This document shows positions 1 to 11,829 of a DNA stretch of 41,789 nucleotides, piece after piece. Both the position numbers and the translations under genes were made by a program. A model generated the notes under the pieces. That model was not told where the DNA came from and made no database searches. It was given only the letters and a program-made list of their open reading frames with translations. Each line of letters opens with the position of its first letter. Position 1 is the stretch's first letter. The DNA is from Bigelowiella natans CCMP2755 (Eukaryota; Cercozoa; Chlorarachniophyceae): NCBI GenBank assembly GCA_000320545.1, contig ADNK01000556.1, forward strand, positions 1-41,789, given 5' to 3'.

Positions 1-32
1 ACTTCTCATTATTCTGCGATCCGCCTCGACAG

Positions 33-318
33 GGTGAACGACGATTGGCGCATGAAGATTGTCTATCTAGGCTACCCTGGATTACGAAATATGGAGAGGG
101 TAGCTATGAAAATAAAGGACGGAAAATATCAGCTACTCTACCTAGCTGTTCCCGACTTACCCTTTGAGCACTGGTATAAGGTCCTGGGGGACCTTGATGC
201 AGAGGGCTGGTATGGACACGAACCTAAGGACGAAGGTGAGTTCTGGGTAAGCGACAAAGGAGATAAGGTTAGAGAGGAATCTATTACCTGGTGGTTGGTG
301 AAGTTCCGAAAGCGATGA
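33..318 (+). CDS. 3' exon of an unrecognised protein (partial)
   Basis: An open frame follows a CGACAG acceptor-like site at 27-32 and ends at TGA 316-318, giving about 94 residues. It has ordinary globular composition: Tyr, Trp, Gly and charged residues, with no low complexity. Aromatic segments such as LPFEHWYKVLGDLDAEGWYG and a basic end (FRKR) are visible. There is no signal peptide, membrane helix or motif I can name. The 5' part is outside the window, so this is read as a last exon, although an internal Met near 52 could start a small protein. I do not recognise the family. Confidence 0.5.
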
Positions 319-467
319 AGGTCTAAGGGAATAAGGAAGGAAGGAAGGAGCAACGTGACTTGGGGGAGGTGTAGCGCGTACCACTACGCGGGCACAAGTC
401 ACGTGCGACAACAAAGGGGTTGTCGCGGATATAGAATATAGATAACGTAGATATTAATACAGCATAG

Positions 468-525
468 GCACGTGGGTTCCGGCGGGACTCATGGCAGCAC
501 ACCGGAAGTGTGCTGCCCCACGTGC
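468..525. repeat. Nested perfect stem-loop
   Basis: The inner hairpin has 10-bp perfect arms (GGCAGCACAC at 493-502 and GTGTGCTGCC at 508-517) around a 5-nt loop. It sits inside outer arms GCACGTGGG (468-476) and CCCACGTGC (517-525, sharing base 517 with the inner arm). Function unknown. Confidence 0.75.
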
Positions 526-531
526 GGCGGC

Positions 532-552
532 ATTCGCGAAAGCTTCGCGAAT
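532..552. repeat. Perfect GC-rich palindrome
   Basis: Arms ATTCGCGAA (532-540) and TTCGCGAAT (544-552) flank a 3-nt centre. It lies seven bases after the nested stem-loop, so the two structures may belong to one element. Confidence 0.75.
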
Positions 553-999
553 GATTACGCAGTGCACGATTTAATAAAAATATAATCTTTAATAAAAATA
601 AACACAACTCTTCAAAAGGAAGCAAACGTGCCTTTCCCCCCCCCTGCCTACTTGTGCACGTAGCGCCTCGGCCTGTGAACACCTTACGCGCAACAGCTCA
701 TCACACCTCTGTAGCTCTGTGAACCTTGTGTGTCTGTGTGTTCACAACGTGTGAGCGAACGTTGAATTTTGCGGCGGCTAGCACGGGTGTGTAACTTCCA
801 GCGCACGCACGGCCGCATGCACGCGGCATGATCACAGAAACCACTGCGATGCGATGACCAACATGCAGAGAATCGTGAATGAATGAAGCAAGCATGCACT
901 CAACGTAGCACAATGATCCATTGCGAGAAACTTACGACACGGCTTTTGCCCTGTCGCAGACCAAATTTCCAGGTCAATTTTAAAACCGAAAACATCAGT

Positions 1000-1025
1000 C
1001 CCGGGATTTTTCATTTAATCCCGGG
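1000..1025. repeat. Short inverted repeat
   Basis: CCCGGGAT (1000-1007) and ATCCCGGG (1018-1025) are perfect 8-bp inverted arms around a T-rich 10-nt loop. Confidence 0.6.
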
Positions 1026-1321
1026 GCAATTGGATCTTCTAGGGTTAGAGCCATCCCGCCGACCATTCATCAACGGGAGGGGTACCTGCCACGTTCCTCC
1101 GTGTGTTGGACGATTTTCATTTCCTGCGAGCTTTTTGGTGCAAGAGCCGCATCATTGCTAAAATGGAACAGCATTGTACATCTAGAGAGCTGCTGTATGT
1201 ATGCGAGATGAAATGACAGCAATTAAGATGATGATGATAGTGTTTTTTAGGAGAGCAGCAGCTTGTGACATCTTTTTGTGGCATAAAGCGGAGAAAGAGG
1301 ACATCGATACAGTCATAGAGT

Positions 1322-1353
<32 letters not shown>

Positions 1354-2546
1354 ATGCTGCCTTTCAAGCTGCAGCTTTCTGCTATCGCTCTCATCAGTGT
1401 CATCGTGGCACTAAAATTTATGGTAATTTGTGAAATGAGAGGCGGGGACTAGTCGGTGATGTTAGAAGGAGCGACGAATGTCCTGTTTTGTGAGTGTGTT
1501 CTCTCCATAGTTGAGGAAATAAGAAAAAAAATTCTAACAGGCCTGGCCATCGCTGATGCCAAATACAAACTTGAAATCTGCGGTGTCTTCTCGCCGATCT
1601 GCTACGAGTACTACTACTATCCCAAGGCAGGATTTCTCTTCTTTTCCTACGCGGCCATTAAGATCAAGTTATTATTCAAGGTAAGCGATGTAAAACAGAG
1701 GCTCACGATAGAGAGTTGATTCTATGAACTTTTGCTTATATATCATCTGGATGTGGTGCAAACAGGTGCGGGGCCACCAGTAGAATGAGCAACAGCAGGA
1801 GGGGGAGAGAAAGACGCAGTGTATGGACTGCCAAAGGCTGGGCCGGCAACGTGGAAAGAAGTGATGTTTATCTTATTATAGTTTTCAGTAATCATGATGA
1901 CTATGCAGAAGATGGTGTTGGTATGTTTTCTGCTGTGCTTGCTCCTCAAACTCCCCCCCTCTCTTTCTTCTGCCCCCTCCCCCCCCTCTTCCTCTCTACC
2001 TCTCTACCTCTTGGGAGTGCTGTTTCAGTATCCCCTACCGTCGCTGTGAGCGACGATGAGGACGGAATTCTCACTGCCTTTGATGCTGGCACGACTTCCT
2101 ACATCTCCCTTGCAAGCAAGGTACTACGAATGCATTGCAGGAGCAGCAGCGGCAGGGATGGGGATAAGGTGGTGAGAGAGGGAGGGGAGGAGTAGCAGAA
2201 ACCCTTTGCATCTCAGTGCGCATGTATATATCTTCTATCACGCATCGTCGCGGTGAGATGTAAATCGATTAATCGTGTCTTCAGGGCATTCGATCGATAC
2301 CTAAAGGCACTTTCGAAGGCAGCAGCGACTCGGTGGACAGCATGCACACCACACACACAATCAACACACATACACATACACATACACATGCACATACACG
2401 CGCGTGCGCGCGACCTAGGAATGCGAATCAAGGGAGAGGTGCTACGATTAGGACATGCTATAAAACAAACTTTCTAAGCCCAAACATATACATATATGAT
2501 TCTTTCTCCCTTAAAAAAGTCTGTGTGATATAATATTTTAATATTC

Positions 2547-2590
<44 letters not shown>

Positions 2591-2803
2591 GTGTGTGTAC
2601 TGTGTGTAGGTCCGCACACTGGATCTGGAGTCGAATAAGCTAGCTGTACTTGAGGTATAGCAATGTACCTGAACAACAGTGCGTGTACTTCACCATATCA
2701 ATAAGATAATAGCCCGACAAGTGAGTGCAGAAAAACAGAATTTCATAAAAGGAGAGAGGAAGATTAAGGGCGAATCCGTCATATATATAAATTATATGAC
2801 ATA

Positions 2804-2846
<43 letters not shown>

Positions 2847-5019
2847 TATAATAACATCATCATATATGTAATTCATATATTTTAATATATGTGCGTGTGT
2901 GTTGCAATATAATCCTTAAAATCCCATTATCACCCAGGCGGACATGTTTAAAGGACTAGAGAACGTGGAGGTGCGTGCGCATAACCGTAGGGCTACTACT
3001 ACTTTGTCTCGTCAATTTAATAGTCCTTGAAGTAGTATTCTAAGTTGAACTGAGAAAATGGTAGGTGGGTAGGTAGGTAGATAGGTAGTTGGAATTATGA
3101 AGGAAACACTGCATCTCATTTTCAGTTGATAATGAATTTGCATGTTTTGGGTTAACCCACAACCATTCCTCCTATCTTCTACTCTCTCCTCTTCTCTCTT
3201 CCTCGCACTATCATGCCGGCTGCTGCTGCTGCTGCTGATATCAGGAGTTGAAGCTCAGTGGCAATATTATACAAACTATTCAGCCCGGAGCATTTAGAGG
3301 TCGGGTGACTCTGCTTCTGCTTCTCCTGCCCCTACTGCTGTTGCTTTCTTGTGTCTCTCTTCGTAGATTGCAGGGGGGATGGTGGTGGTGATGATGATGA
3401 TGATTCTTCTAGGAATGGAGAATCTCAAAGCGTTGTATCTCTCGAAGAACCCGATTTCTGACTTGCCGAAGGGCGCCTTTGAGGGCCTTAACCTTACCAC
3501 TCTCACGATTCATAGGTAGGTAGGTGGTAGGCGACGCCACATTGGTTGTTTGGTGTTGTTAGTGCAGTTGCAGCTGTTGACCTAGATGGATGCGGAGGAG
3601 GAGGCTTTGATGACAATCATGATCTGATAAACATGTTTTTACAAGATTCCATCTAATTCTACTTCGCTTCGTTAGTTAGTGTTAAGAAAGAAGTTTTAGA
3701 GCTTCAGTGTCTCTTTAGGACTGCTAATACTACGACTACCGCTGCTACTCCAATCATGATTCATCTCTTCTTCGTTTGTCCTTACAGCGTACCATTGAAG
3801 AAAATAGACCCGGAAGTTTGGCGCCCCCTCAGGAATCTTAGGAAGCTCCACATGTACAACACCGATCTCGAAGATATCCCGAAAGGTAGTAGGAAAAGAA
3901 GGAAAAGAAGCGTAGGGAGGGGGGGGGGGAGATTGTAGAGGCTATTCCCTGTTGCACAGTAAGTCGTCGTCATCATAGTTGATATTTTGCATGTTTCTTC
4001 ATGTATTTTCTGCATTCTTGGCCATTGCATTGGCGGTAAAATTGACTCAATGTTATCCTGCATCAGAGTTCTTCGAGATGCTCCCCAATCTGCAGGTAGA
4101 TGATTCCTACCTTTGGAGATCAATTGCGGAAAGAAGCAACCTGTTATGCGGAAGAAGAGAAGAAGATAACGATCACAATGATGATGGAGAAGATAAAAAA
4201 ATGAATTATCTTCGCCATCGTCATCATCATCATCATCATTTCAATCACCATCGATCAACCCATCATCATCATCATCATCAATCATTACCGTTGTGCTGCT
4301 GCTTACTTACAACTACTGCCACTACTCTTACTACTGATCAGGTTCTGTCGATGCACATGGCCAACCTTCCCGTTCTTGAAAACGGGTTTCTTCAGCCAAT
4401 GGCGGCGTTGGAGGTGCCTCTAGCTCATAAAATACTTCCAAATACCAAATATCGATGAGAATTGTAGGGTGAGCTATCCGTCTTTTAGTGAATATATCTA
4501 TGTGGGTGGTTTGTGCTACTGCTTTTTCTGCATGGATTGATTTTTCATCCATTCACCCCATTCTTCGTTCAGGAGCTTTCTGTTGATGGCCCGTCCCTGC
4601 CGCTGGCTAAGTCGGACTTGTTTGCATCACAAAGTAAGCTCAGATTTGTTTACCTGTTTGGGAAGACCACTGAGGAGATATTCAAGAAGGTATTGTAGTA
4701 GTAGTGTTAGTTTAGTAGGAGGAGGAGGAGGAGGAGGAGGAGGAGGAGGAGGGAGGGGAGAGGGGGGAGGGAGTGGCTGCACGGCTGAATGTTGCCATCG
4801 AGATATTCTCGACGACGACGTCAGTTGAATGGGATCGAAAGAAGAATAAAACAAAACCATTTTGCTCTCAATCTGCTCTGCCAGCAAGGAGCATTTTCAA
4901 ACCGACAATTTACAATGAGTAGCGTCGAGAGAAAACCAAGTACGAAAAAATCGAGGATATATATCTCCTATCAACCGACACAAACTCTGCCCCCGAGTGT
5001 AGAAACCCAATCATTATGA
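1354..5019 (+). CDS. Secreted leucine-rich-repeat protein, 13 exons
   Basis: Exons read: 1354-1422, 1541-1680 (uncertain), 2051-2120, 2285-2332, 2610-2654, 2938-2970, 3245-3299, 3413-3515, 3788-3885, 4067-4095, 4342-4413, 4573-4689, 4885-5019, about 337 residues. Exon 1 encodes a signal peptide (MLPFKLQLSAIALISVIVAL). Exons 3-13 join in phase into about nine tandem 24-residue repeats of the typical extracellular class, for example 'VRTLDLESNKLAVLEADMF' and 'LKALYLSKNPISDLPKGAF'. The product is probably an extracellular binding protein; the ligand cannot be told. The last exon completes a final repeat and adds a basic tail (SSVERKPSTKKS) with no membrane helix, so secretion is inferred. Introns cut inside repeats, not between them. 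Exon 2 is the weak point. Phase favours the frame starting AWPSLMP, but another frame contains two cysteines expected of an N-terminal cap. Confidence 0.8.
2549..2843. repeat. (GT)n and (TA)n microsatellites in LRR introns
   Basis: A GT array at about 2549-2587 lies in one intron and a TA array at about 2811-2843 lies in the next. The exon at 2610-2654 sits between them and starts 22 nt after the GT array. Confidence 0.85.
4717..4753 (+). repeat. (GGA)n microsatellite in the last LRR intron
   Basis: An uninterrupted GGA array lies in the intron 4690-4884, which itself begins GTATTGTAGTAGTAG. The poly-Pro frame opposite it is a shadow of the array. Confidence 0.85.
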
Positions 5020-6404
5020 AAGCTGCGCGATTATACCTCATTGACTTAAGCAATAATTCACACTGCTTCAGGTGCGAAGCAATTTGGCGGATGAAAACAA
5101 CTGCAAGGTTGTGGTACAAGAGAACCCAAACATAGGGCCTGGATATAGTTACACTTGATAATATTAAGAGTGCATCTGTATGCCGTAATAATATATGGCG
5201 CAGTGTGAGCTCCACCCAGAATCGCACATATCACAAGTAATGCTAGGGACTCACTTGAAACACACAAATAAGAGCAAGTTAGGATATAATTGCATGGGGC
5301 AAAGGCACAAGAGAGACTGAAAATTTCCGGCATGTCACCAGGACTAACATGGTCAAAGGGTGCCTCATGCTTGCATTGCATATGATATAATGAAATTAAT
5401 GGCAATAACACATGCGCCATGTGCACGTTGGGGATGCTTGCGTTGGTATACGCGCACATGCATGGAAGAGGAGGCAAAATAAGCGCATTGTGTTGTCGAG
5501 CCAACTTGTGATCTGATGACGTAGCATTCTAGCTCGACGACAGTAGTGGCACGACAGATGTTCAAGATGGCATGACGAGTGGGACGCACATGCAAGGAAG
5601 AGGGGGGAGCCGCATTGTACGTACGTATACGCATGCTAGCATGCTAGCATGTGTACGAGGCTAGCTAGCGCAATGCATGTCTAGATATGGTTCGTTAGCA
5701 ATGCTACATCGCATATAGCGGTACCAGACTATGCTACGCATGCATACGTACAGCTAGCCAGACAGCCGGACGACAGGCGCTCCCGCGCGTCAGACCACCA
5801 CATCTAGACATGCAAGTATAAGTATTTAATTTAAATATATGGACTTATAAGTCCCTATCTAGCTATACGTGCCTATATAAAGTACGTAAAATTTCGTTGC
5901 CGGTGCACGTCATTCATTGCGCGTTTTCGTCTAGTCGTGGAATCGACGCAATTCTTGCATGTAGCAGCTAGCTAGCAAGCTACACACACACACAAACACA
6001 CACACACACGTAATGTACATATATCTGGTGATACTAGATGTGCGCGATCTAGCGAGCGAGGCTGCGCATGGCGCACCAAATTGCTGCACGTACTGCAAAC
6101 AAGCACATGTAATCAATACCACACTGATTAGTCAAAACAATGGTTCCTAACAAAAGTACAACCCTCGCAAGGGTACACACGATTTTGGCGCCAAAGTTTT
6201 CCGAAAAAATATTACACTAACAGCTTTGGTCACGCTTGCAATAAAAATATATCAGTTTGATCAGGAACAAATCTGCAGGGATTAGGCTACGGTAACCTCG
6301 GACATACTTCTAATTTGACATCGCATTTTCTGCAACGAAAAGACAAAACAACCAACTTCCGCTAGTCATTAAGGCCTTTAAAAGCTGGCCAGTTACTGCT
6401 CCCA
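5020..6404. other. Gap rich in GCTAGC and GCATGC words
   Basis: No convincing exon is seen between the LRR stop and the MRH-gene stop. The stretch 5620-5770 is packed with self-complementary words (GCTAGC, GCATGC, ACGTACGT) and 5982-6008 holds an AC array. Frames here lack coding character. Confidence 0.5.
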
Positions 6405-6976
6405 TCAACCATCAATGTCAACATCATCGTCATCATCGCGAGTCGCATCCTGCAACTCAAACGCTTCCTCGCCTGAAGAAACAAGTACTTAAGATTTATG
6501 AATGAATGATCACTTGCCATGCAATAGCTAGCAATACCATCCATTATCAAGGCCTCTGCTAATATTCGTTGCAATACAGTGCACGCCAACGAGGTTTATT
6601 AATCATAACAATAATCATCCCCATCCTCATCATCGTCAGCGTCACCATCATCGTCTTTCTATCTCTCATAATTAACTTCGAAAAAATGATCAGCGACGAC
6701 GTCGGAAGCAAGAGAGGAAATCAGGTAGAAACAAACCGTCAGGGTTGAGATCCTCTGCTAAGGCAGCAAACCGGATGTTCATCTCGTTCATCTTTCGCAC
6801 ACGAAACTGCAGCAGGCACATATGAAACATCACCGCATGCGAGAGGGAAGGAGGATAAATGTGAAAATTGAGATGCTGGATACAACAAATGGATTTGATG
6901 TATGAGTGCACCGACAACTGTTAGGAAAGGGGAAGGGTATGACTCAGTCATATTGCCTCCGCCCCTGTCCCCCAAA

Positions 6977-7023
<47 letters not shown>

Positions 7024-9425
7024 CTTGTATTGTGCTTTGTCTACGCTTCGATGAACACCAGTAGCTTAAAATTCAGAAGTGTGCTTGATCCTTCAAGCCT
7101 ACACCCCTCCCCCCCCCCCCCCCCCACTCTCTCTCTCTATCTCTGAGCGCTATCGTGAATTTACTACCAGAATGACGATTGCCGTAGCGATGAGGCCAAG
7201 CAGTAGAAGGAACACGAATATCAGCGCAACGCACACCCCGTCACATCCAGGGGCGCTTGCTGAGGAAGCTTCGGTGGTGGCCGCCCCTTGCATTTCACAC
7301 GATTCCCCGTACCTATGCAACGATGTATCGTATGTTAAAGTATATACTGCGGGGCAGGGAACTAGAGGCAGCAAACGGACAGGAGGATGATAATACCGCC
7401 TTGTCAGCAGCACCACTATCACCATCAGCATTTTTATCATCATGCAACGATTTGTTTGGATTTCACTGTGATATGTCTTCTGAGATTTACCAGCCGTTGT
7501 CACAAAAACACGCAAATCGGTCTCGATCAGAGTCATAACCGCAGAACCCATTGTTGCCACACACCTAGCAGCACGGGTAGCAGCGGGGAAGGTAGGAACA
7601 GCATGCCGAATGCAAATCAAATCACACGCCATCAGTACCGCATCTAAGCCGGCGTTCTCAAACATGATCGATTGGCGTGTTTCCTTGAGCAAAGCTCGAG
7701 GAGATGAAGAAAAAACATCATGGATAAATACCGTGTCACCAGAAGATTTAGTGCACCCCAGCGGACATGCGGAAGGTGTTGGATGGAAGTTGAGGAAGTA
7801 GTCGCAATCCTTCTCCTGCGCAGCAACACAAACATAAACCGGACAGCATCACGAACAACAATTCACACCTTCATTTTTAGGGCGGCAGACCATGATTTTG
7901 ATATCGTTGGTGTGTGTGCGTGTGTGTGTGTGTGTGTCTGTGTGTGTGTGTGGGTGATAAGTACACGTGGGAGGGAAGGCATAAGTTATATTCTCAAGTA
8001 TCGATATTAACATAACCAAACTCTCGAAACCAAAAACACAGGATGATGACCCATTTCTGAGCATGTAGCGAGCGCATACTACTGCTGCTGCTGCTACTAC
8101 TAATACGTGGTTGTATACATCAACAGCGATTTTTAACATCAGCCATCATACAGACCCGAACACGTGAATCGAGGAGGAAGCTTGAGTCAGCCATCGTGTC
8201 GCGATTGTAACAGGGAAAAGTAATAGTGATCGACCGGTCCTGGGAGGAACAGATTAGAGAAATAAAGGAGATTATGATATGTATATGCTCGCAATGGCCA
8301 CGATTACTGGACAATGCTAAGAAGAACGATGGGAAAAATAAACACAGACACTGAGCACTAACGTAGCACACATACCCAAAGAGAAGATACATTGATTTTC
8401 TTGATTTTAGTGTTAGTACCTTATTGTTTGGAGGGCCACAGTGTGTGCCGCCCTTATATTTAAGCTTCACTCCCTTTGTGGGCGCTAGAGGATCTATCAG
8501 GCTCCACTCTACCCAACACACCATCAATAAATGAAAGCAAGAATAAACGACTTTTCCAGGGTGTACGGTGGGGAATGCACACTCTAATACCTGCATTGTC
8601 ATCATCAAAGGTACTCCCGAGGCGAAAGCATTCCCCTCCGTTATTCGTGCTATCGAATTGATACGCAGTGGCTAGGGGGTCTTCATTCTAGATATATGAG
8701 TTGACCGATGGAAGGACAAGGCAGCAGCCGTGGAAGAAAGGATTGAGGTAGTGCATCTCCGTGTTACAAACGACAAATTTGTCATTTTTCATAATCATAG
8801 GAAATAATCGTCACGGGGGGGAAAGGCGAACCACGATCACCATGCAGAAAGAATGCATCAAGCTTTCACATTTACCTGGCAGAGTGTCTCTGAGGGTCTA
8901 TGCGCCCTACCGCACACATTGAGTGCGTAGGAATAATTACGGTTGCTAACCGTGAGTTCATCTCTGAAGGTGTACCTATCCATGGAATAAAAATTAATCA
9001 TGATCTTCATCCAAATTTGGAATTGGTAATATTATTAAACCTCAAACATGATAAATGTGATACGTTTTAGGTAAATACGTTCAGAACTCAACCCGCATAA
9101 GATAACTCTTATTTTCTAAACACATAGTCAATGTGAACTTATAACTTTTGTCTCTTACAACTTATAAGTTACGAATCTAGGCCTGGTCCATTTTCGACAA
9201 ATACTGAATTCATCACACTGCTAGGAAAAACCGTACAGGACATATCTACTGATATCATCACCAGCCGTTGGCGCGCATCTTCAAACTTGAGAGATCAAAG
9301 GTCGCTACCCCAGCCTCCTTATCAATTTTCGATGTGTATTGAAATGATTTTTTGCAGGAGATAGCATCAGCCTGTGGAAGGAGCACAAGAAGCGCATAAG
9401 GCAGCCAGCTGCCGTGGGGCCCCAT
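6405..9425 (-). CDS. Type I membrane protein with MRH (mannose-6-phosphate-receptor-like) lectin domain, 9 exons
   Basis: Exons from the 5' end: 9425-9262, 8975-8876, 8687-8591, 8508-8420, 8239-8156, 7815-7565, 7312-7168, 6806-6737, 6472-6405; all junctions keep phase, about 355 residues. A signal peptide (ALLVLLPQADA) is followed by MRH hallmarks in order: TFDLSSL, YALNVCG, VKLKYKGGTHCG, ITITFPCYN, then DCDYFLNFHPTPSACP near the end of the domain. This order and the cysteines are those of the M6P-receptor/OS-9/ATG27 lectin group. One TM helix (VALIFVFLLLLGLIATAIVI) leads to a cytosolic tail ending DDDDDVDIDG, an acidic cluster like those that direct Golgi-endosome sorting. The inferred role is luminal cargo or glycan binding in the secretory or endosomal system; true M6P binding is not shown. 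The stretch after the MRH domain (7565-7740) stays open but has weak family support, so its donor may lie earlier. Confidence 0.85.
6980..7125. repeat. (CT)n and poly-C tracts inside an intron
   Basis: A CT array at 6980-7021 and a C run at 7109-7125 both lie in the 7167-6807 intron of the MRH gene. On the sense strand these are GA and G runs. Confidence 0.85.
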
Positions 9426-10912
9426 CCTTGAATCGGAAGCGTGCCGAAGTTTATGAGAAAAACACTACAATTTGTTGTCGCATATATATATTTTTGGCTG
9501 AATCAGTGCTGGATGTTATCTAGAAAAATAAGGATACAACATACCTACGACAAAAGAAATATACTCTGAGGGGAAAATCACCGATAATTCACGAGTTCCA
9601 TTGGAGTTCAAGAGAACCATAGAGTTTCGAGACTTTTCCATACCAGAACAATTTCATCTAAAAAATGCAGTAGCCTACTCCGAATAATAATGCTCCTAGG
9701 ATATTTTTTGTAGAAATTTCTTGCATTATTCCGGCCAGATTTACCAGATGATACAGTAAAGGTGTAGAAAAGCGCCTCCAACTTTACAAATCGGACCCAA
9801 ATAAACTCGATTATCGGATACACTCGGACTCGGATAGGAAAAAGGCAGGTTTCATACTGCTCATTGGAAGAATTCTCAGTTTTGAATCTCCTCCAATACA
9901 ATAAATTCATATCAGAATTTCAATTTTTCTCGATCTATTATCTTGACGCTTTTATTTTTTACAGGATCAAATTTCATATGACGGAAAAATTCTATTAGAT
10001 GTGTGTCTTCGAACGTCTTTTTGTCACTTGGAACTGGTGCACAGGTTTTGCGTGGTTTGTCAGGCATTTATCACTAAAACATCGTATTTATTTCGAAAAC
10101 CGCCTCGTCCCAATATCATTGTTGGACAAATTTATGCTATGCTCGCATTCCGATGTATGTGCTGTCGAACCATTTTCAATCTATTTTTTTTAATTTTGCT
10201 CAGTCGTTATATCTATTAGAGAATGTTTTTTCTGTGATCAGCTACTCTACAAATTAATTAGAAATCTGAAAGTTTCGTGATCCTCCAAACCTAACTCGAA
10301 AGTTTCACACTCGGAAATTAGCCCATTGTTGTATTCTGCATTTAAAAATAAAATGTAATTGCAATGTACGACATTTAAGAAATATGTAATGGTGTGAAAA
10401 TAAAGGGCGTCACCTTCTCTTAATTTTCGTCATTGTATCTTCGATGCGCTTTGGTTCGACTGCAGAACTCAAACCTCCCCCTCTGCAAGTAGCCATTGCA
10501 TTTTATAGTCTTCCATCCATTTCTCTGTAATGGGTGGTATGAAATGAATCCATTCGAATGCACAACGTACCTTATGTTGCATATCAGTGCAATCTCTCCC
10601 ATAGTTCCCAAACAATATTGTCATGAGCCATCATCTGTCTTTGGCATCGTTCTTTGCTGAATCATTCCCATTCGAACCTTTTTAATTCATTGTTTGCTTC
10701 ACACAAATATTCTTTACAACTATTTGGATAAGATTTTCTCATAATCTTAAGTTATATAAGATGTGATAGAACGCTTGTGAAAATTTCCGCTTGTAACCTT
10801 GACAACTGCTCATCTATACTCCAAAGGTCTGGGACTCGCAGTAAAATTATACTGAACTGATACGCACAAGTGAGGATAAAATTCCAAATCGAGCCATCTA
10901 GATCGGATCTTT
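9426..10912. other. AT-rich gap between divergent genes
   Basis: This gap separates the 5' ends of the MRH gene (-) and UBE2H (+). The frames inside it, including 9608-9910 (-) and 9999-10219 (+), are rich in Phe, Cys and Leu and match nothing I know. It probably holds both promoters. Confidence 0.5.
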
Positions 10913-11829
10913 ATGTCTTCCCCTAAGAAACGTCGTGATGTGGACGTCATGAAACTGTAAGCTAAGCACAAGAGATTTAATCTATGAATCTGGCTTCATA
11001 ACAATTGCACGTTTGATTTCGGAATAACATTTCATACGACAGAATGATGTCGGACTACGAGGTGTCATCAGGCAATAGTGGCAGTGTTAATGCTTTCTAC
11101 GTCAAATTTCGCGGCCCAAAAGACAGTGAGTAAAATGATTGAATTTATTCGAACGTTCTGAATGAAATTCAAATCTACCTGGCATAATATAACGTACAAT
11201 TTGTAGGCTTGTACGAAGGAGGAGTTTGGAAAATTCACGTGACCTTACCCACGGAGTACCCGTACAAATCGCCTTCAATTGGCTTTTGCAATACCATGTA
11301 CCATCCGAACGTCGACGAATCGTAAGTCATTCATCAGAGAATATATTTTATCCCATAAACAGTGAAATAGCATCGTTGCTCCTCTGCTGCAATGCAAGTG
11401 ACGATAATTCTCTCTTACAGATCTGGATCGGTATGCCTTGATGTGATTAACCAAACCTGGAGCCCTATGTTCGGTAAACACCCCCACCCCCTTCCCATCT
11501 CCCCTCTATTCGTCCACATCGTAATCCAAATTAAAGTAAAGAAATTCAACTACACAGATCTACTAAATATCTTCAAGGCGTTTCTTCCACAGCTACTTCT
11601 TTATCCCAACGCTGCAGACCCGTTAAACGTCGAAGCGGCTGCCTTGATGCTGAAAGATAAGAAAACTTATGAAAAGAGGGTCCGAAACATGGTCCAAAAG
11701 TATGCAATGGAAGACATTAACATGGAGAATACGAGTTCTGATGAGAAAGAGGATTCATTCAGTGCTATGGAAGAAGGCGAGTTTGAGGAGTTCAGTGACA
11801 TCGATGATCTGGACATGGATGATCTTTGA
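10913..11829 (+). CDS. UBE2H: Ubiquitin-conjugating enzyme E2, UBE2H type, 5 exons
   Basis: Exons 10913-10956, 11043-11125, 11207-11321, 11421-11473 and 11558-11829 join in phase to 188 residues, close to the usual 183. The start [12 protein letters not shown] matches the family N-terminus. The UBC fold shows [17 protein letters not shown], the HPN triplet (YHPNVDE) and the active-site cysteine at about residue 86 in [27 protein letters not shown] and YPNAADPLN follow as in UBE2H. A long acidic C-terminal tail ([14 protein letters not shown]) is typical of this family. The enzyme takes ubiquitin from E1 as a thioester and passes it to substrates with or without an E3; the animal and yeast (Ubc8) forms act with the GID/CTLH ligase. 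AATAAA signals lie near 12115. It is convergent with XPOT. Confidence 0.95.

Larger units (their letters stand above)
319..1353. other. Gap without a recognised gene
   Basis: Short overlapping frames on both strands look random. The visible structure is a nested stem-loop near 468-525, a perfect palindrome at 532-552, a palindrome at 1000-1025 and a GA-rich run at 1320-1352 just before the LRR gene. The promoter of that gene probably lies here, but no clear TATA box is seen. Confidence 0.5.

Noticed and set aside
3979-4458. 159-residue His-rich frame
   Set aside because: Its His run is a CAT array in an LRR intron. The real exons at 4067-4095 and 4342-4413 lie within it.
4580-4890. Poly-Gly and poly-Pro frames on both strands
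   Set aside because: They are translations of the GGA array in an intron.
7313-7564. Continuous open frame between two MRH-gene exons
   Set aside because: It includes GATGATAAAAATGCTGATGG-type low complexity, and a GT-AG intron with matching phase joins the flanking exons.
9356-9430. Plus-strand frame after a TTTTGCAG site reading SISLWKEHKKRIRQP to a stop, at first taken for a last exon
   Set aside because: The opposite strand gives a start codon, a signal peptide and the TFDLSSL start of the MRH domain in phase with eight further exons. The plus frame is its shadow.
9608-10219. 100-residue minus and 64-72-residue plus frames between the MRH gene and UBE2H
   Set aside because: Overlapping frames of similar length on both strands, no motif, no splice support.
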